DNA of 64,000 nt from Desulfocapsa sp. (GCA_013792135.1 VMSP01000122.1:1-64000), one strand, 5' to 3'. Counted from the stretch's first letter, positions 9,739 to 18,379 are shown. Notes: a model not told the origin generated them from the letters alone. Translations and numbers: made by a program.

Positions 9739-10662
9739 ATGGATAGAGCAGTGATAAATTTCGTGGAGGTATTGAATGAGCAGTACGGCAGAGACGGACG
9801 GCTGAGCTTTGCCGCTACCCCTCAGGGGCTGATATTCGCCGAGATCAGCAATGCATGGTGCCGGGGCCGGGTCTATCTGCAGGGCGGCCATGTCACCGAT
9901 TATCAGCCGTTGGGGCAGGCTCCGGTGCTCTGGACGAGCAGCGCCAGCCTCTATCATCCAGATAAAGCTATCCGCGGCGGTATCCCTGTCTGCTGGCCCT
10001 GGTTCGGCAATCATCCATCAGATCCAGCGCAACCGGCCCATGGGTTTGCCCGTACCGCCCTGTGGAATCTGGTAGCAACCAGCCATAATAGCCAGGACGA
10101 AACCGTTATTACCCTGTCCTTAAATGACAGCCCGCAGACCCATGCCATCTGGCCTCATCCCTTTTCTCTGACCTTGACCATTGTCTTTGGTACCAGCCTG
10201 CGACTGTTGCTGGCCATGAAAAACAGCAGCGCGTCACCGCTGACTCTCAGCTGCGCCCTGCACAGTTATTTTCGCGTTGCCGACTGGCAGACCTGTCGGA
10301 TTCACGGTTTGGATGGTGTCGATTATCTGGATAAGGTAGAGGGATATGCCCGTAAAACGCAATCAGGAAAGGTTACATTTGAACAGGAAACGGATCGGAT
10401 CTATCTTATCCCCTATGCCGCCTGCCGGATTGAAATCCCGGAGCGCGGCCGGGATTTTCAGATTCGTCAACAGGGAAGCACCGCCACGGTTGTTTGGAAT
10501 CCCGGTCCGATCAAAGCATCAGCCATGGCCGATATGATTGGTGAAGAATATCGGGAGATGGTCTGTGTGGAGACCGCCATCGCCCCCCAAACACCTGTTG
10601 TTTTGCAACCGGGGGCAACCCATGTACTGGCCGCAGAGATTATGGTTATACAGAATAATTAG
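9739..10662 (+). CDS. D-hexose-6-phosphate mutarotase (YeaD type)
   Basis: A 307-residue galactose-mutarotase-like protein. It matches the glucose-6-phosphate 1-epimerase family by the conserved stretches VLWTSS, IRGGIPVCWPWFG, HGFARTALW and CALHSYFRVAD. The enzyme interconverts the alpha and beta anomers of hexose 6-phosphates. Glucose-6-phosphate dehydrogenase uses the beta anomer, so its place after zwf-pgl-edd-eda makes metabolic sense. The likely catalytic histidines (the HGFAR and LHSYF segments) and a C-terminal glutamate (VCVETA) are present. The gene closes the cluster; the next 1.3 kb has no convincing gene. Confidence 0.88.
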   Translation: MDRAVINFVEVLNEQYGRDGRLSFAATPQGLIFAEISNAWCRGRVYLQGGHVTDYQPLGQAPVLWTSSASLYHPDKAIRGGIPVCWPWFGNHPSDPAQPAHGFARTALWNLVATSHNSQDETVITLSLNDSPQTHAIWPHPFSLTLTIVFGTSLRLLLAMKNSSASPLTLSCALHSYFRVADWQTCRIHGLDGVDYLDKVEGYARKTQSGKVTFEQETDRIYLIPYAACRIEIPERGRDFQIRQQGSTATVVWNPGPIKASAMADMIGEEYREMVCVETAIAPQTPVVLQPGATHVLAAEIMVIQNN

Positions 10663-11060
10663 GGAGCGTTACTGTAATGTTGCATTTATTTTTTGATAAC
10701 GGCTTAGACCAGACAAGGCCTGGATCTGTTTGCCCTGCCTTTGCGTTCTAGGATCTATAAAGAATATACCGCTCACTCTATGAGTCCGGAACAGATTGAT
10801 GATGTGGATATTCCTGGCCGGTTTCCTGATAAGTATAGGCAACCAGACGCAACGGTTCAGTGATGCTCTGCAAGCAAATTTGCTGAGCATTGGTGATGCC
10901 TTTTGATTTTCGACCGGCTCGTTTGAGGAGATAGGAATCATCGCCATGAACCGACTCCAACGATTGAAAGAGCGGAATTTCAGACCGGAGAGATGCTATT
11001 CGGTCAAGGAATCAAATTCATGTCTCGGAATAATTGCAGTAATCTGATTAAGGATTTTGT
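10663..11060. other. Gene-poor region, possibly decayed
   Basis: Nearly 400 bases with only a leftward open frame of 92 codons (10669-10947). Neither that frame nor the overlapping one gives a product I can place, and ribosome sites are missing. It may be a decayed insertion sequence or gene, but I found no terminal repeats. Confidence 0.3.
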
Positions 11061-11120
11061 CTATAATGGGCCATGGCTCGGAGCCTCTTGTTATGATTGA
11101 TCTTTTATAAGACAGCAGTG
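11061..11120 (+). repeat. Short repeat element, copy A
   Basis: This 60-bp stretch (CTATAATGGGCCATGGCTCGG ending AGACAGCAGTG) is repeated 488 bases downstream at 11549-11662. Copy A lacks the roughly 54 internal bases of copy B. Both copies end in the same tail, TGATTGATCTTTTAT followed by AGACAGCAGTG. Confidence 0.7.
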
Positions 11121-11141
11121 CAATAATATTGATATGAGACG

Positions 11142-11195
11142 TTATTAACAGCAATAAAAAATGAATTGAAATTCATTTTTTATTGCTGTTAATAA
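11142..11195. repeat. 26-bp perfect palindrome
   Basis: Two perfect 26-base inverted arms, 11142-11167 and 11170-11195, are separated by two bases. The arm contains AACAGCAATAAAAAATG. It could form a very stable hairpin or cruciform. There is no long T-run after the stem, so it is not a standard terminator. It lies about 75 bases upstream of the GEMM riboswitch. Confidence 0.85.
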
Positions 11196-11270
11196 GAAAA
11201 TTTTATATATTAAAAAAATATCACAATGTGTAGTAATCTTGTGACAAGATTTTTCCATTCACCAATATGA

Positions 11271-11341
11271 AATAAAGCCAAACCTGTTGTGAAGCAGGGA
11301 CGGAATGCCTCGGGATTCAGAAGTGAATTAGCCGGGCTGCC
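11271..11341 (+). ncRNA. GEMM-I cyclic dinucleotide riboswitch aptamer
   Basis: The sequence fits the GEMM-I (c-di-GMP-I) consensus: AAAGCCAAACC, then a P2 hairpin CCTGTT-GTGA-AGCAGG with a GNRA tetraloop, the core GGGACGGAATGCCTCGGG, a short P3 hairpin (ATTC/GAAT), and the 3' strand TAGCCGGGCTGCC. Lining it up by eye with the Vibrio Vc2 aptamer, the ligand-contacting positions 20 and 47 appear to be G and A. That favours c-di-GMP over cGAMP binding, but the alignment is mine. The 3' strand is shared with the terminator that follows, so ligand binding should favour read-through. No clear gene lies directly downstream; the next is the carbonic anhydrase at 12027. Confidence 0.85.
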
Positions 11342-11370
11342 ATATCAAATAGGCAGCTCGGCTTTTTTTT
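11330..11370 (+). terminator. Intrinsic terminator, expression platform of the riboswitch
   Basis: A 12-bp stem (AGCCGGGCTGCC with GGCAGCTCGGCT, one G-U) around a 10-base loop, followed by eight T. The left arm is the 3' strand of the GEMM aptamer, so aptamer and terminator exclude each other. Confidence 0.9.
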
Positions 11371-11548
11371 GTGTCCAGCGATATGTCACTTTGTCTGTCA
11401 GGTGAAGATATCAACTTCTTCGGGTATTGCAGATGAACCTGTTTGACCGTCGCCCGTTCAACGAACTATTTAAACCTCCATGCAATCGACATGTGCTTTC
11501 ACCACAGAAATTGCTCTGGGAAAATTTACGAGACAGCAGTGATTGTGC

Positions 11549-11662
11549 CTATAATAGGCCATGGCTCGGTTCCTCTTGTTATGGTTAATGTTTTCGCAAA
11601 TTCATTAAACCACAAGAGGCTCTCCAAGCCATTTATGATTGATCTTTTATGAGACAGCAGTG
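11549..11662 (+). repeat. Short repeat element, copy B with internal hairpin
   Basis: The longer copy of the element at 11061-11120. Its inner part forms an imperfect inverted repeat: GGCTCGGTTCCTCTTGT pairs with ACAAGAGGCTCTCCAAGCC around a central GCAAATT. The tail GAGACAGCAGTGATT also occurs just before copy B, at 11530-11544, so the unit looks tandem. This is a small non-coding mobile or REP-like element, unlike any I can name. Confidence 0.65.
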
Positions 11663-11970
11663 ATTTATTCATGTGTAAAAAACCATGTCCTTTGGGCGTG
11701 GTCAGAGTTCAACGGTTCTGCCGGTTGAACAGTTAAATGTAATGGTTTCGTAAAAAATCAAAATCAACAAATTATTCCATAATTATTTCAGTAGATTGAA
11801 AGGGCGAAAGTTGTAATCTTTACGAGGTCATTAAGACTGCCATTCAGGAACGGCAGTTATTTGAAGCAAGATCTAAAAATTGAGAAAGATGTCTCTTGTT
11901 TTTGTTTTAAGCATCATGAACTGCCAGTGTGCTCAATGACTAGTAAACAAATGCCCTCTGGGCTTAACTC

Positions 11971-11997
11971 AATACCACCCCCAAAGGGGGTGGTATT
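11971..11997 (+). promoter_or_regulatory. Strong hairpin in the carbonic anhydrase leader
   Basis: A perfect 12-bp stem with a 3-base loop (AATACCACCCCC, AAA, then the complement), ending 15 bases before the ribosome site GGGAGGAAG of the carbonic anhydrase gene. No T-run follows. It could protect the mRNA 5' end or end an upstream transcript. Confidence 0.55.
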
Positions 11998-12026
11998 ATT
12001 AATTCAAAAAAGGGAGGAAGTAGCAA

Positions 12027-12812
12027 ATGAAGAAAGTGATCAGGACCTTAGCCCTTGGATGCTGTTTGCTGGCAGTCACAGCGGTGCAGACCTATGCAAG
12101 CAGCAGCGCCCAGAAGCCTACGCCGGATGCGGTCGTGAAGATGCTGCAGGAAGGAAATTCCCGTTTCGTGGCCAATAAGTCCATTCATCCCAATAGCGAC
12201 ACCCAGCGTCTAATCCAGGCCGGCAAGGAAGATCAGGGAAATTATGCCTATGCCACGGTCATTACCTGCTCAGATTCCAGGGTTCCGGTGGAACGGATCT
12301 TTGATGCCGGGGTCATGGATATCTTTGTGGTCCGGGTTGCGGGTAATGTGGTGGATGTCGATGAGGCCGGTTCCATTGAATATGGACTGCTCCATGTCAA
12401 TACCCCTGTTCTGGTGGTATTGGGGCATACGCAGTGCGGGGCGGTGACCGCAGTTACCAACGCAGTTGAAGGCCATGGTCATGCCTTGGAACTCAACATC
12501 CCGCCTCTGGTTGATAATATCGAGCCGGCGGTCAAAAAGGCGATGGCTGCTCATCCGGACAAGCATGGCAAGGATGTTATCCCTTATGCCATTGAAGAAA
12601 ATGTCTGGCAGGGAATCGATGACCTTTTCATGAGGAGTCCTGCCGTCCGTGAACAGGTGAAAAGCGGTAAGGCTAAGGTGGTTGGGGCAATGTATGATGT
12701 GGCCACCGGTAAGATTGAGTGGCTGCCAGAGACTAAAGTGAGTGAAATTTTAAAAGAGGTTGAGCAGAATCCGGCCAGGGCCTTGGAGGCCATGGCAAAG
12801 GCTGCTCATTGA
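12027..12812 (+). CDS. Exported beta-class carbonic anhydrase
   Basis: Interconverts CO2 and bicarbonate. The protein has 261 residues with a signal peptide (MKKVIRTLALGCCLLAVTAVQTYA, cleavage near residue 24), so it acts in the periplasm. Zinc ligands are the Cys of ITCSDSRVPVE and the His and Cys of LGHTQCGAV; the Asp-Arg dyad (CSDSR) is intact. The N-terminal part of the mature enzyme, with LQEGNSRFV, is typical of this family. GGGAGG lies before the ATG. In sulfate-reducing or acetogenic bacteria such an enzyme would help handle periplasmic CO2/bicarbonate; this role is inferred. It is a single gene, closed by a terminator at 12913. Confidence 0.93.
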   Translation: MKKVIRTLALGCCLLAVTAVQTYASSSAQKPTPDAVVKMLQEGNSRFVANKSIHPNSDTQRLIQAGKEDQGNYAYATVITCSDSRVPVERIFDAGVMDIFVVRVAGNVVDVDEAGSIEYGLLHVNTPVLVVLGHTQCGAVTAVTNAVEGHGHALELNIPPLVDNIEPAVKKAMAAHPDKHGKDVIPYAIEENVWQGIDDLFMRSPAVREQVKSGKAKVVGAMYDVATGKIEWLPETKVSEILKEVEQNPARALEAMAKAAH

Positions 12813-12912
12813 ACTTTTGCTGATAACTAGCTGAATGATCATAACAGTATAAGAAGTCACGAAATAATTAGAAAAGGTTTTGGTTATTTTTGTTTCGGTT
12901 CCTGAAAGTTTT

Positions 12913-12945
12913 CCGGCCATGAGGCATTGCTTCATGGCCGGTTTT
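12913..12945. terminator. Bidirectional intrinsic terminator
   Basis: A perfect 10-bp stem (CCGGCCATGA with TCATGGCCGG) and a 9-base loop, followed by TTTT rightwards and by AAAA on the left side. It can close both the rightward carbonic anhydrase gene and the leftward DUF3124 gene that ends at 12950. Confidence 0.8.
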
Positions 12946-12949
12946 GGGT

Positions 12950-13450
12950 TTATGGGGAGATCTCGCTGAGCACTTGGCCCCGGGAGGTAAAAGAGAGGCC
13001 CTGTTGAAGTTGGGTGCCGATCATGACCGACTCAAGCAGGGGTGGGTTTACCGGCTTATCTGACTGCCAGGTAGCGAGAAAGCTTGCACCTGAACCGCCG
13101 GTGGTATCGGCCTCTTTCACCACATAGCGGGTGGCGGCCATTGGCCCCAGGCTGATCGGGGCCTCCAGATATTTCTTCAGCAATTTTCCTGAAGAGCCGT
13201 AATATTCAACTCTTACGAGAGTTATTGATCGTTTCGGATCCGTGTTTCTAATGCTGATGGTGGCCGCCAGGTTGAAAGGACTCTCCTTGTTGCCAATGTA
13301 GATGTGGGAGTAAATCGGCACGTAGATCACTTGCCCCAGAGATTGCGAAACCGGTGTAGATGTTCCTTCTGCCCGGCAAATTCCTTGGGTTGTTATCAGT
13401 AAAAGAAGAAAGACAAGAATCGGTAGTGACCTTTTTCTGCTAGTGTCCAT
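12950..13450 (-). CDS. DUF3124 exported protein
   Basis: A 166-residue protein with a signal peptide (MDTSRKRSLPILVFLLLLITTQGICRA). The DUF3124 domain has the conserved stretches VIYVPIYSHIYIGNKESPFNLAATISIRNTDP, here split by position: YVPIYSHIY at about 43, ISIRNTDP near 66, and VMIGTQLQQGLSFTSRG near the C-terminus. The family is periplasmic and has no known function; it looks like an immunoglobulin-like beta fold. The start at 13450 follows AGGGAGAG; an upstream ATG at 13498 would put 16 polar residues before the signal peptide. It is expressed alone, convergent with the carbonic anhydrase gene. Confidence 0.85.
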   Translation of the reverse strand: MDTSRKRSLPILVFLLLLITTQGICRAEGTSTPVSQSLGQVIYVPIYSHIYIGNKESPFNLAATISIRNTDPKRSITLVRVEYYGSSGKLLKKYLEAPISLGPMAATRYVVKEADTTGGSGASFLATWQSDKPVNPPLLESVMIGTQLQQGLSFTSRGQVLSEISP

Positions 13451-13734
13451 TGAACTCTCCCTTGTTGGTTGTTGATCAGGTGAAATAAAAGGGGGCACGC
13501 TTATTATCTTATCTGTTCCCGCTTATTTTTTCTTTTCCTGCCGGCTGGTTACCCTTTGAGCGAGCGACCCAGGGTCGGCTCGATTTCCGGGGCTGCGTGA
13601 TCAGCATTACCCGCATCATTAAGCTGTCAGAGCGAGGTACTCTTCGTTTGTCATCATTGTAAAAGGTCTCCATTTAGGGATTGCTGCCGCATAGGATAAT
13701 GTGGAGCAGCATTTTGTATATTGAAAAAGCACAT
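13451..13734. other. Intergenic region without a recognised gene
   Basis: Lies between the DUF3124 gene and the end of the diguanylate cyclase gene, both leftward. It should hold the DUF3124 promoter. No repeat or clear terminator was found. Confidence 0.35.
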
Positions 13735-15198
13735 TTAAACGGCAAATCCCTTTTTGTCTTGGTACATATGGTGATCGGCTTGGGAGAGAAGCTTTTCAAG
13801 GGAGGAGGGCTTTCTCCTGTCGTAGCGAGTTATACCGTAACTGATGGAGAATGGAAACTTACGTCCCTGTTGTTGATTTTTCCGGGCAATAGCCTCTGTC
13901 AGGCGTGCCTTAAGGATAGCCTCACTTTCTTTTCCCGCTTCCTCTACGAGAAGAACCACAAATTCATCACCGCCCAATCGTCCTATGATATCGGACATGC
14001 GAAAGGTTTCTTTTAAGAGAGCGGCTGTTTCCTGAATGAATTCATCTCCCATTTTGTGCCCAAGGGTATCATTTATCAATTTCAGTTTGTCGCAATCGGC
14101 ATAGATAACATAGATTTCACCTGGAGTTCGATTGGCAAGCTGAATCTGTTTCTCGCCAAGGATAAAAAATCCCCGCCTGTTGTAGAGCCCCGTCATTTCG
14201 TCAGTGATCGAAATCTGTTGGAGTTTTTCTTCCGCTTTTTTTCTCTCGGTAATGTCAATCTGAATTTCTATCATCTTGCTGATAATGCCGTTTTTATCGG
14301 CGATGGGGTAGCCGTGAACCTCAACATATTCTTCTTCACCGTCTTTATTCTGGTGGACATGTTCGACAATCACAGGCTCTCTTTTTGTTTTAACAAGATT
14401 CAGGGGGCACTCGTGCTCTTTAGAATTACAGGGACTTTCACTGTTGTGAGTGGCGGTGAAACATTTTTTCCCTGTCTTGATTCCGGCTTGGGCGGCCATG
14501 GTGTTCGACAGTTCAATCTCATAGGAATCCACATCTATAACATAGAAAGGATAGGGGAGTGATTCGATCACGCTTTCCAGGAAAAGGTTCTGTTGCTGGA
14601 TTTTTTCTTCTGATTCTTTTCGTTGGCTAATATCCGTGGCAATCTCCATTCGGACGACTCTGCCATCAATCCAGCGGATTGCGCGGTCATGGATATCATA
14701 CCAATGGCCATTTGTTGTATTTTGAAATTCCCAGCGGTACATTTCGAGAGGGACTCCGTCTTCCCCGATCAGCTTGTCGTTTGTGCAGAATGGACACGGA
14801 CCACTCTGTCCGATCTGGATCGCTTTCCAGCAGATTTGTCCTGTAATATCGCCAAATATTTTCTTCATGTAGTCGTTGATAAAGAGAACTTCATAGGTCT
14901 CCATGTCTGCCACATAGACGATGGCATCAATGCTGTTTAAAACAGTAATCATGCGATTATGGCTGGATTCAATTTTTTCCTTTGTTTGCGTCAACTGCAG
15001 GATGTTTTTTTGAAATGGTCTGTATGCCAGCAGATAGAGGAAGGGAAAAAGGGTCAGAATCAGTAGACCGGAGTCCAGCAGGCCAGCCGCAAGGGGAGAA
15101 AAGGAAAACATGACAAGAAACGACATGATACCATACTCTGTTATGCCAATAAGCAGCGTCAGGTAAAAAAACAGTTTAAAGGGTGTGATATTTTTCAT
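13735..15198 (-). CDS. Membrane PAS-PAS-GGDEF diguanylate cyclase
   Basis: Predicted to make c-di-GMP from two GTP. The 487-residue protein has two N-terminal membrane segments (about 10-32 and 38-60), a short coiled linker, PAS domain 1 (about 85-200), PAS domain 2 (about 205-325) and a C-terminal GGDEF domain. The catalytic motif GGDEF is intact at 409-413, and the product-inhibition site RxxD (RMSD) lies at 400-403, so feedback control is expected. Both PAS domains carry cysteine clusters (GPCPFC in the first; CFTATH, SPCNSKEHEC in the second). These are common in PAS domains of anaerobes and may sense redox state or bind metal or heme. No EAL domain is present. The c-di-GMP riboswitch 2.4 kb away makes a link plausible but unproven. 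Confidence 0.92.
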   Translation of the reverse strand: MKNITPFKLFFYLTLLIGITEYGIMSFLVMFSFSPLAAGLLDSGLLILTLFPFLYLLAYRPFQKNILQLTQTKEKIESSHNRMITVLNSIDAIVYVADMETYEVLFINDYMKKIFGDITGQICWKAIQIGQSGPCPFCTNDKLIGEDGVPLEMYRWEFQNTTNGHWYDIHDRAIRWIDGRVVRMEIATDISQRKESEEKIQQQNLFLESVIESLPYPFYVIDVDSYEIELSNTMAAQAGIKTGKKCFTATHNSESPCNSKEHECPLNLVKTKREPVIVEHVHQNKDGEEEYVEVHGYPIADKNGIISKMIEIQIDITERKKAEEKLQQISITDEMTGLYNRRGFFILGEKQIQLANRTPGEIYVIYADCDKLKLINDTLGHKMGDEFIQETAALLKETFRMSDIIGRLGGDEFVVLLVEEAGKESEAILKARLTEAIARKNQQQGRKFPFSISYGITRYDRRKPSSLEKLLSQADHHMYQDKKGFAV

Positions 15199-15444
15199 GT
15201 CGATAACATGTGGGTTGGATTTTGGACAATAGTTGTTTCTCAGGCGCTACTCATAATTTCTGTTTAGAATGTTCTGTCTACGTCGGACGCTTTTAAATAA
15301 TATGCTATAGTATTTAATGAAAAAATGTAACCATCAATGCTCAATTATTGACAGACACTCATCTCCTCAGTGGTACTCATCTTATGGCAACAATGGCAAG
15401 TACAAGTGCTATCGAGGCTACCGGCAAAGAAAGATGATGGTCTC

Positions 15445-16581
15445 TTATTTAGCAGGGACCAGGTCGATTATGGTCACCTCCGGCGGTGCCAGGAAGCGGA
15501 TGGGCGGACCCCAGGTGCCGGTGCCGCAGCTCAGAAAGAGAAGACCGCTACGTAACTTGGTGAGCTGACCGGCTCGTTGGGGATAAAACAACCAGGTGAG
15601 CAGGTTGAAGGGAAAGATCTGACCATTATGGGTATGGCCGGAAAGCTGGAGATCAAAAAGCCCAAGACTGTTCGGGTTAATATCAGGCCGATGCTTGAGA
15701 AGGACAGTAAAATTTCCCCTGGGTTGGGCCAAAAGAAGATCTCGTTCCGATTCCGCATGCCCTTTTCCCCATGATTTGACTGCCGGGTCATCCACACCGA
15801 CAATATTGATGCCGCCAATCATTATCCCTTGATGGCGCAGCATGGTAAACCCTGCCTTTTCCGTGAAATTCAAGGCATCCTGCAGGTCGGCGATGAATTC
15901 ATGGTTGCCGGTAATGGCGATCTTGCCCAGAGGCGGCTTGACCGCCACCAGCAGACCTGCTTCTGTGATGAGGTGGTTGAGTTGGCCGTCAACCAGATCG
16001 CCGGTGGATACCAGGATATCGGGATTTATCTCTTTTATCCTGGCAATAATTCTGTTGAGCCGTTCCTCCCGAACAATGAGTCCTAAATGTACATCTGAAA
16101 TCTGGGCAATACGTATCCTACCACTGTTTTTTGGAATTTTGGGACTGGCGATCTCAATGTGTTGCAGTCGGATATTTGCTGCCTCAAAGAGGCCGTAGTC
16201 GTAAACGGCAAGCACTATGATTGCCTGTATCGTAAAGAGTTGCCGTGGCGATACCTTTGCCTTGTCAGGTTGTCGTTTTAGAAATTTTGCAGTTGCTAGA
16301 CAGGCCGAACGAACCACATCAACCGTGCCTGCAAGGGTCACGAAGAGGAAAAGCAACCCCATCCAAGTGAAGCTGGTATAGGTCCAGAACCACGCCCCTG
16401 TTTCAAGCCCGGCACGTTCAGCCAGTCGGACCAGTATCGGTGCCGTGATCATGACCGCCATGAACATGACTATGCTTATATTGGCTTTCCTGCCCGGTAA
16501 AAAAGCCGCCCTGATCTTGTGGAAAGTATAGTAGTGGGCGAGGGAATAGACCGACAGATAAACAACTAGGAAATAGGTCAT
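15445..16581 (-). CDS. Membrane-anchored metallophosphoesterase (YkuE-like)
   Basis: A 378-residue protein with four hydrophobic segments in the first 120 residues and a calcineurin-like phosphoesterase domain from about residue 150. All metal-binding motifs are present: QISDVHLG, STGDLVDG, TGNHEF and SGHTHNGQ. Relatives hydrolyse phosphodiester or pyrophosphate bonds in lipids or nucleotides; the substrate here is unknown. The membrane part resembles the integral-membrane class exemplified by Bacillus YkuE and Escherichia YaeI. It lies downstream of a 380-base spacer, divergent from the Cache/ABC protein gene. Confidence 0.88.
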   Translation of the reverse strand: MTYFLVVYLSVYSLAHYYTFHKIRAAFLPGRKANISIVMFMAVMITAPILVRLAERAGLETGAWFWTYTSFTWMGLLFLFVTLAGTVDVVRSACLATAKFLKRQPDKAKVSPRQLFTIQAIIVLAVYDYGLFEAANIRLQHIEIASPKIPKNSGRIRIAQISDVHLGLIVREERLNRIIARIKEINPDILVSTGDLVDGQLNHLITEAGLLVAVKPPLGKIAITGNHEFIADLQDALNFTEKAGFTMLRHQGIMIGGINIVGVDDPAVKSWGKGHAESERDLLLAQPRGNFTVLLKHRPDINPNSLGLFDLQLSGHTHNGQIFPFNLLTWLFYPQRAGQLTKLRSGLLFLSCGTGTWGPPIRFLAPPEVTIIDLVPAK

Positions 16582-16960
16582 GTTTTTACTCCCTGTTTGA
16601 TGTGATCAAGGCAAAGCCTGACTCTTTCTCTCTACACTCCTTTACATAGCTGTAACTGAGTGGAAATGTAAAATTTAATTGACTTTACACAGGGTAATTA
16701 TATACAATTTACCATAGTTAGTATTTCACGCCAACTCAGATGAGTTGCTCTCGGACTTTCAATTCACATATCATGAATCCCTCAGGAATGAGTGACTAAA
16801 ATTTCCTCTGAATCAAATCTTGTATCTTAAAGTGACAGGTGGACGGTCTTCACCTAGAGGTTACAGTCCTGCTTTACGACGTTGAATTGGACGGTGGATC
16901 CAAAAAAATAATTAACTGTCGGCCCTGTTTATACCCGGGGCAGGCAGGAGGTACTGGACA
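16582..16960. other. Divergent intergenic region
   Basis: About 380 bases between two divergent genes. It holds the promoter-like sequence at 16679-16706 and a small stem AGGTG/CACCT near 16838-16856. No small gene was recognised. Confidence 0.4.
16679..16706 (+). promoter_or_regulatory. Candidate sigma-70 promoter
   Basis: TTGACT at 16679-16684 and TATACA at 16701-16706 are 16 bases apart, in an AT-rich stretch. It points to the Cache/ABC protein gene, leaving a leader of about 250 bases. Identified by eye only. Confidence 0.4.
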
Positions 16961-18345
16961 ATGAAGAATTTCTTTCTCGTTCTTTTGGCAAGTTTCTTTT
17001 TTTGTTCGCTGCTAACGGATTCCCTTGCCGAGCAGAAAGTCGTGCAAGGCACCAAGGAAGAAGCGCGTGCCATGATCGAAAACGCGGCGGTGTGGTTCCA
17101 GAAGTATGGCAAGGAAAAAACCCTGACTGAAATTACTTTGGCTGGTTCTGAAAAAAAAGGCGAGTTTATTAATCACGACCTTTATATCTTTGCCTATGAT
17201 TTTAATGGGGTGGTTTTGGCGCACGGGGCCAATCCCAAACTTGTCGGCAAAAACCTTTATGATTTTCAGGACGCAGATGGTAGATATCTCATCCGGGGGC
17301 TTATTGATACCGCCCAGAAAGGAAGCGGCTGGTATTACTATAAATGGTCGAATCCGATCAGCAAAAAAATCGAAGACAAGATGGCCTATGTCCTGAAAAT
17401 AGACGATGGCATATGGATTGGCGCCGGGGTTTATGGAAGGGAAGTACAGGAGAAGGTCAAGGTTCGTATTGGTATTTTCAAATTATTTGACCAAGCACTT
17501 TATGACGAGTCCCTGCGAGGCATCATGGATCAACTGGAAGAAGACGGTTTGGGCGCTGATACCGCCACTTTCATGATTGAAAATGCCATGAACAGCTATG
17601 TTAAAGCCGAAGAACTGGTTCACAAACTGGCTATGGCACGTATGGATTTGATTGTTAGTCTCGGTACTCAGGCCAGCGTCATTGTCACTAAGGCGATTAA
17701 AGATGTGCCGGTGGTTTTCAGTGTGGTCTACGATCCGGTGGAAGCAGGAATTGTTGAGGATTGGGAAAAACCCGGCCACAATGCCACTGGTACCAGTACA
17801 AAAATTCCCATGGAAAACATTTTCAACACCTTGAAGGAGATGGCACCAGTGAACAAACTGGCGGTGATCTACACGCCCGGCGAAAAAATTCCGAGGCGCA
17901 GCTTTCGGCACTGCAGGCAGTGGACCAAAAAAAATTACAGATTAAGGTAGAACCGGTTCCAGTTTCCAAAAAACAGGACCTTGAACAGATTTTACGGGAG
18001 GTAGTCCATACCTCGGATGCCATCTATCTTACCGGCAGCAGCATTGTGAATGCAACCGTGCCCCTCATTGTCGATGCTGCGGGTAAGGAAAAACTGATAA
18101 CTATTACTCATTTAGAAAATCTGGTCCGGAAGGGAGTTTTGGTAGGTATTTGTGCCGATCCCTATCTGGAAGGCCGGATGGCGGGGGAGAAAATAGTGCA
18201 GATTCTGAAAGGTGCAAAACCCTCATCCATACCAGTGGGTATCCCGACAAAAGTTGATATTGTTTTGAACAGGAAGACGGAGGTAGGAGGGAGATTTGCC
18301 CTTTCACCTTTTTTCATAAACAAGGTTACGAAAACCATAGATTAG
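16961..18345 (+). pseudogene. Cache domain plus ABC-type substrate-binding protein, frameshifted
   Basis: Two overlapping frames together give one protein of about 460 residues. It has a signal peptide (MKNFFLVLLASFFFCSLLTDSLA), a single Cache-type sensor domain (about 30-165, with LYIFAYDFNGVVLAHG and DDGIWIGAGVYG), then a periplasmic binding domain of the ABC_sub_bind (TrpX-like) family with VVFSVVYDPVEAG and VVNATVPL-like segments. The frame breaks at a run of six A near 17883-17888, where one extra A joins GEK to NSEAQLSALQ. This could be a real one-base deletion or a sequencing error. The end region VGGRFALSPFFINK also departs from the usual family ending. No permease or ATPase genes follow; instead a sensor kinase does, so it probably fed a signal to that kinase. 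Confidence 0.8.
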
Positions 18346-18379
18346 CCAAGAACCCTTTGGGCTGGAGACTTTTTCTGAA

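Larger units (their letters stand above)
11371..12026. other. Gene-poor leader between riboswitch and carbonic anhydrase
   Basis: About 650 bases with no convincing gene. It contains repeat copy B (11549-11662), a small stem at 11836-11857 (ACTGCC/GGCAGT) and a strong hairpin at 11971-11997. A 69-codon open frame at 11443-11652 lies across the repeat and is not supported as a gene. Confidence 0.45.

Noticed and set aside
10669-10960. Leftward open frames after the mutarotase
   Set aside because: Two overlapping frames, neither with a known family or ribosome site.
15317-15435. Cys-rich frame resembling the zinc finger of an IS1-type transposase
   Set aside because: Only a few residues (GKYKCYRGYRQRK) fit; no inverted ends seen, so not annotated as an element.
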